Assembly (NCBI GenBank): GCA_964369475.1
Contig: CAYJFK010000064.1
Span: 1 to 12,666, forward strand
Reading direction: 5' to 3'
DNA from: CAYJFK01 sp964369475
GTDB lineage: Bacteria > Bacillota > Clostridia > Oscillospirales > Feifaniaceae
DNA length: 12,666 bases
Shown here: positions 12,626 through 12,666 of the stretch, piece by piece
Layout: each line of letters opens with the position of its first letter
Numbering within the stretch: position 1 is the stretch's first letter
Translations under genes and position numbers: made by a program
Notes under the pieces: generated by a model
Database searches by the model: none
Seen by the model: only the letters and a program-made list of their open reading frames with translations
What the model was told of the DNA's origin: nothing

Positions 12626-12666
12626 GGGAGCATAGCTCAGCTGGGAGAGCATCTGCCTTACAAGCA
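12626..12666 (+). tRNA. tRNA-Val (anticodon UAC), 3' part outside window
   Basis: The visible 41 bases fit the 5' half of a tRNA: acceptor strand GGGAGCA, TA, D arm GCTC-AGCTGGGA-GAGC, A26, anticodon stem TCTGC, loop CTTACAA, then GCA. The anticodon TAC (12659-12661) reads GUA valine codons. The gene continues past the window end. Confidence 0.93.

Overview
The window looks like a chromosomal segment of a spore-forming member of the Clostridia (Bacillota). It carries the forespore sigma factor SigG, a YlmC/YmxH sporulation protein and a SpoIID/LytB-type protein. Ribosome binding sites are strong GGAGG-like sequences, and GTG and TTG starts are used. Nothing indicates a prophage, plasmid or integrative element; the only mobile-looking DNA is a short repeat present in two copies.

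Left part (1-2014): a copy of the repeat, cut by the window edge, lies beyond the 3' end of the minus-strand adenine deaminase gene (ade). That gene has its own terminator (179-207) and a near-consensus sigma-A promoter (2046-2074). A short divergent region (2015-2188) separates it from sigG.

Middle (2189-3580): sigG ends at a strong terminator. A 161-bp MITE-like repeat follows, flanked by two identical 28-nt hairpins, and then comes the ylmC/ymxH-family gene. The repeat therefore sits between two genes that are near neighbours in Bacillus.

Right part (3664-12530): seven plus-strand genes probably form one or more operons. They are rlmB (23S rRNA 2'-O-methylation), a 725-aa membrane protein that I read as a P-type ATPase relative without its catalytic motifs, a secreted SpoIID/LytB-domain protein, queA and tgt (queuosine tRNA modification), a small class I methyltransferase and hslO (redox-regulated chaperone Hsp33). 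A strong promoter with an A/T-rich upstream region then drives tRNA-Val(UAC), which is cut by the window end.

The shared themes are sporulation (sigG, ylmC family, SpoIID-like protein) and RNA modification or translation (rlmB, queA, tgt, tRNA-Val). The least ordinary item is the degenerate P-type ATPase-like protein, an intact reading frame between rlmB and the SpoIID-like gene. All family calls come from reading motifs by eye; no database search was possible.
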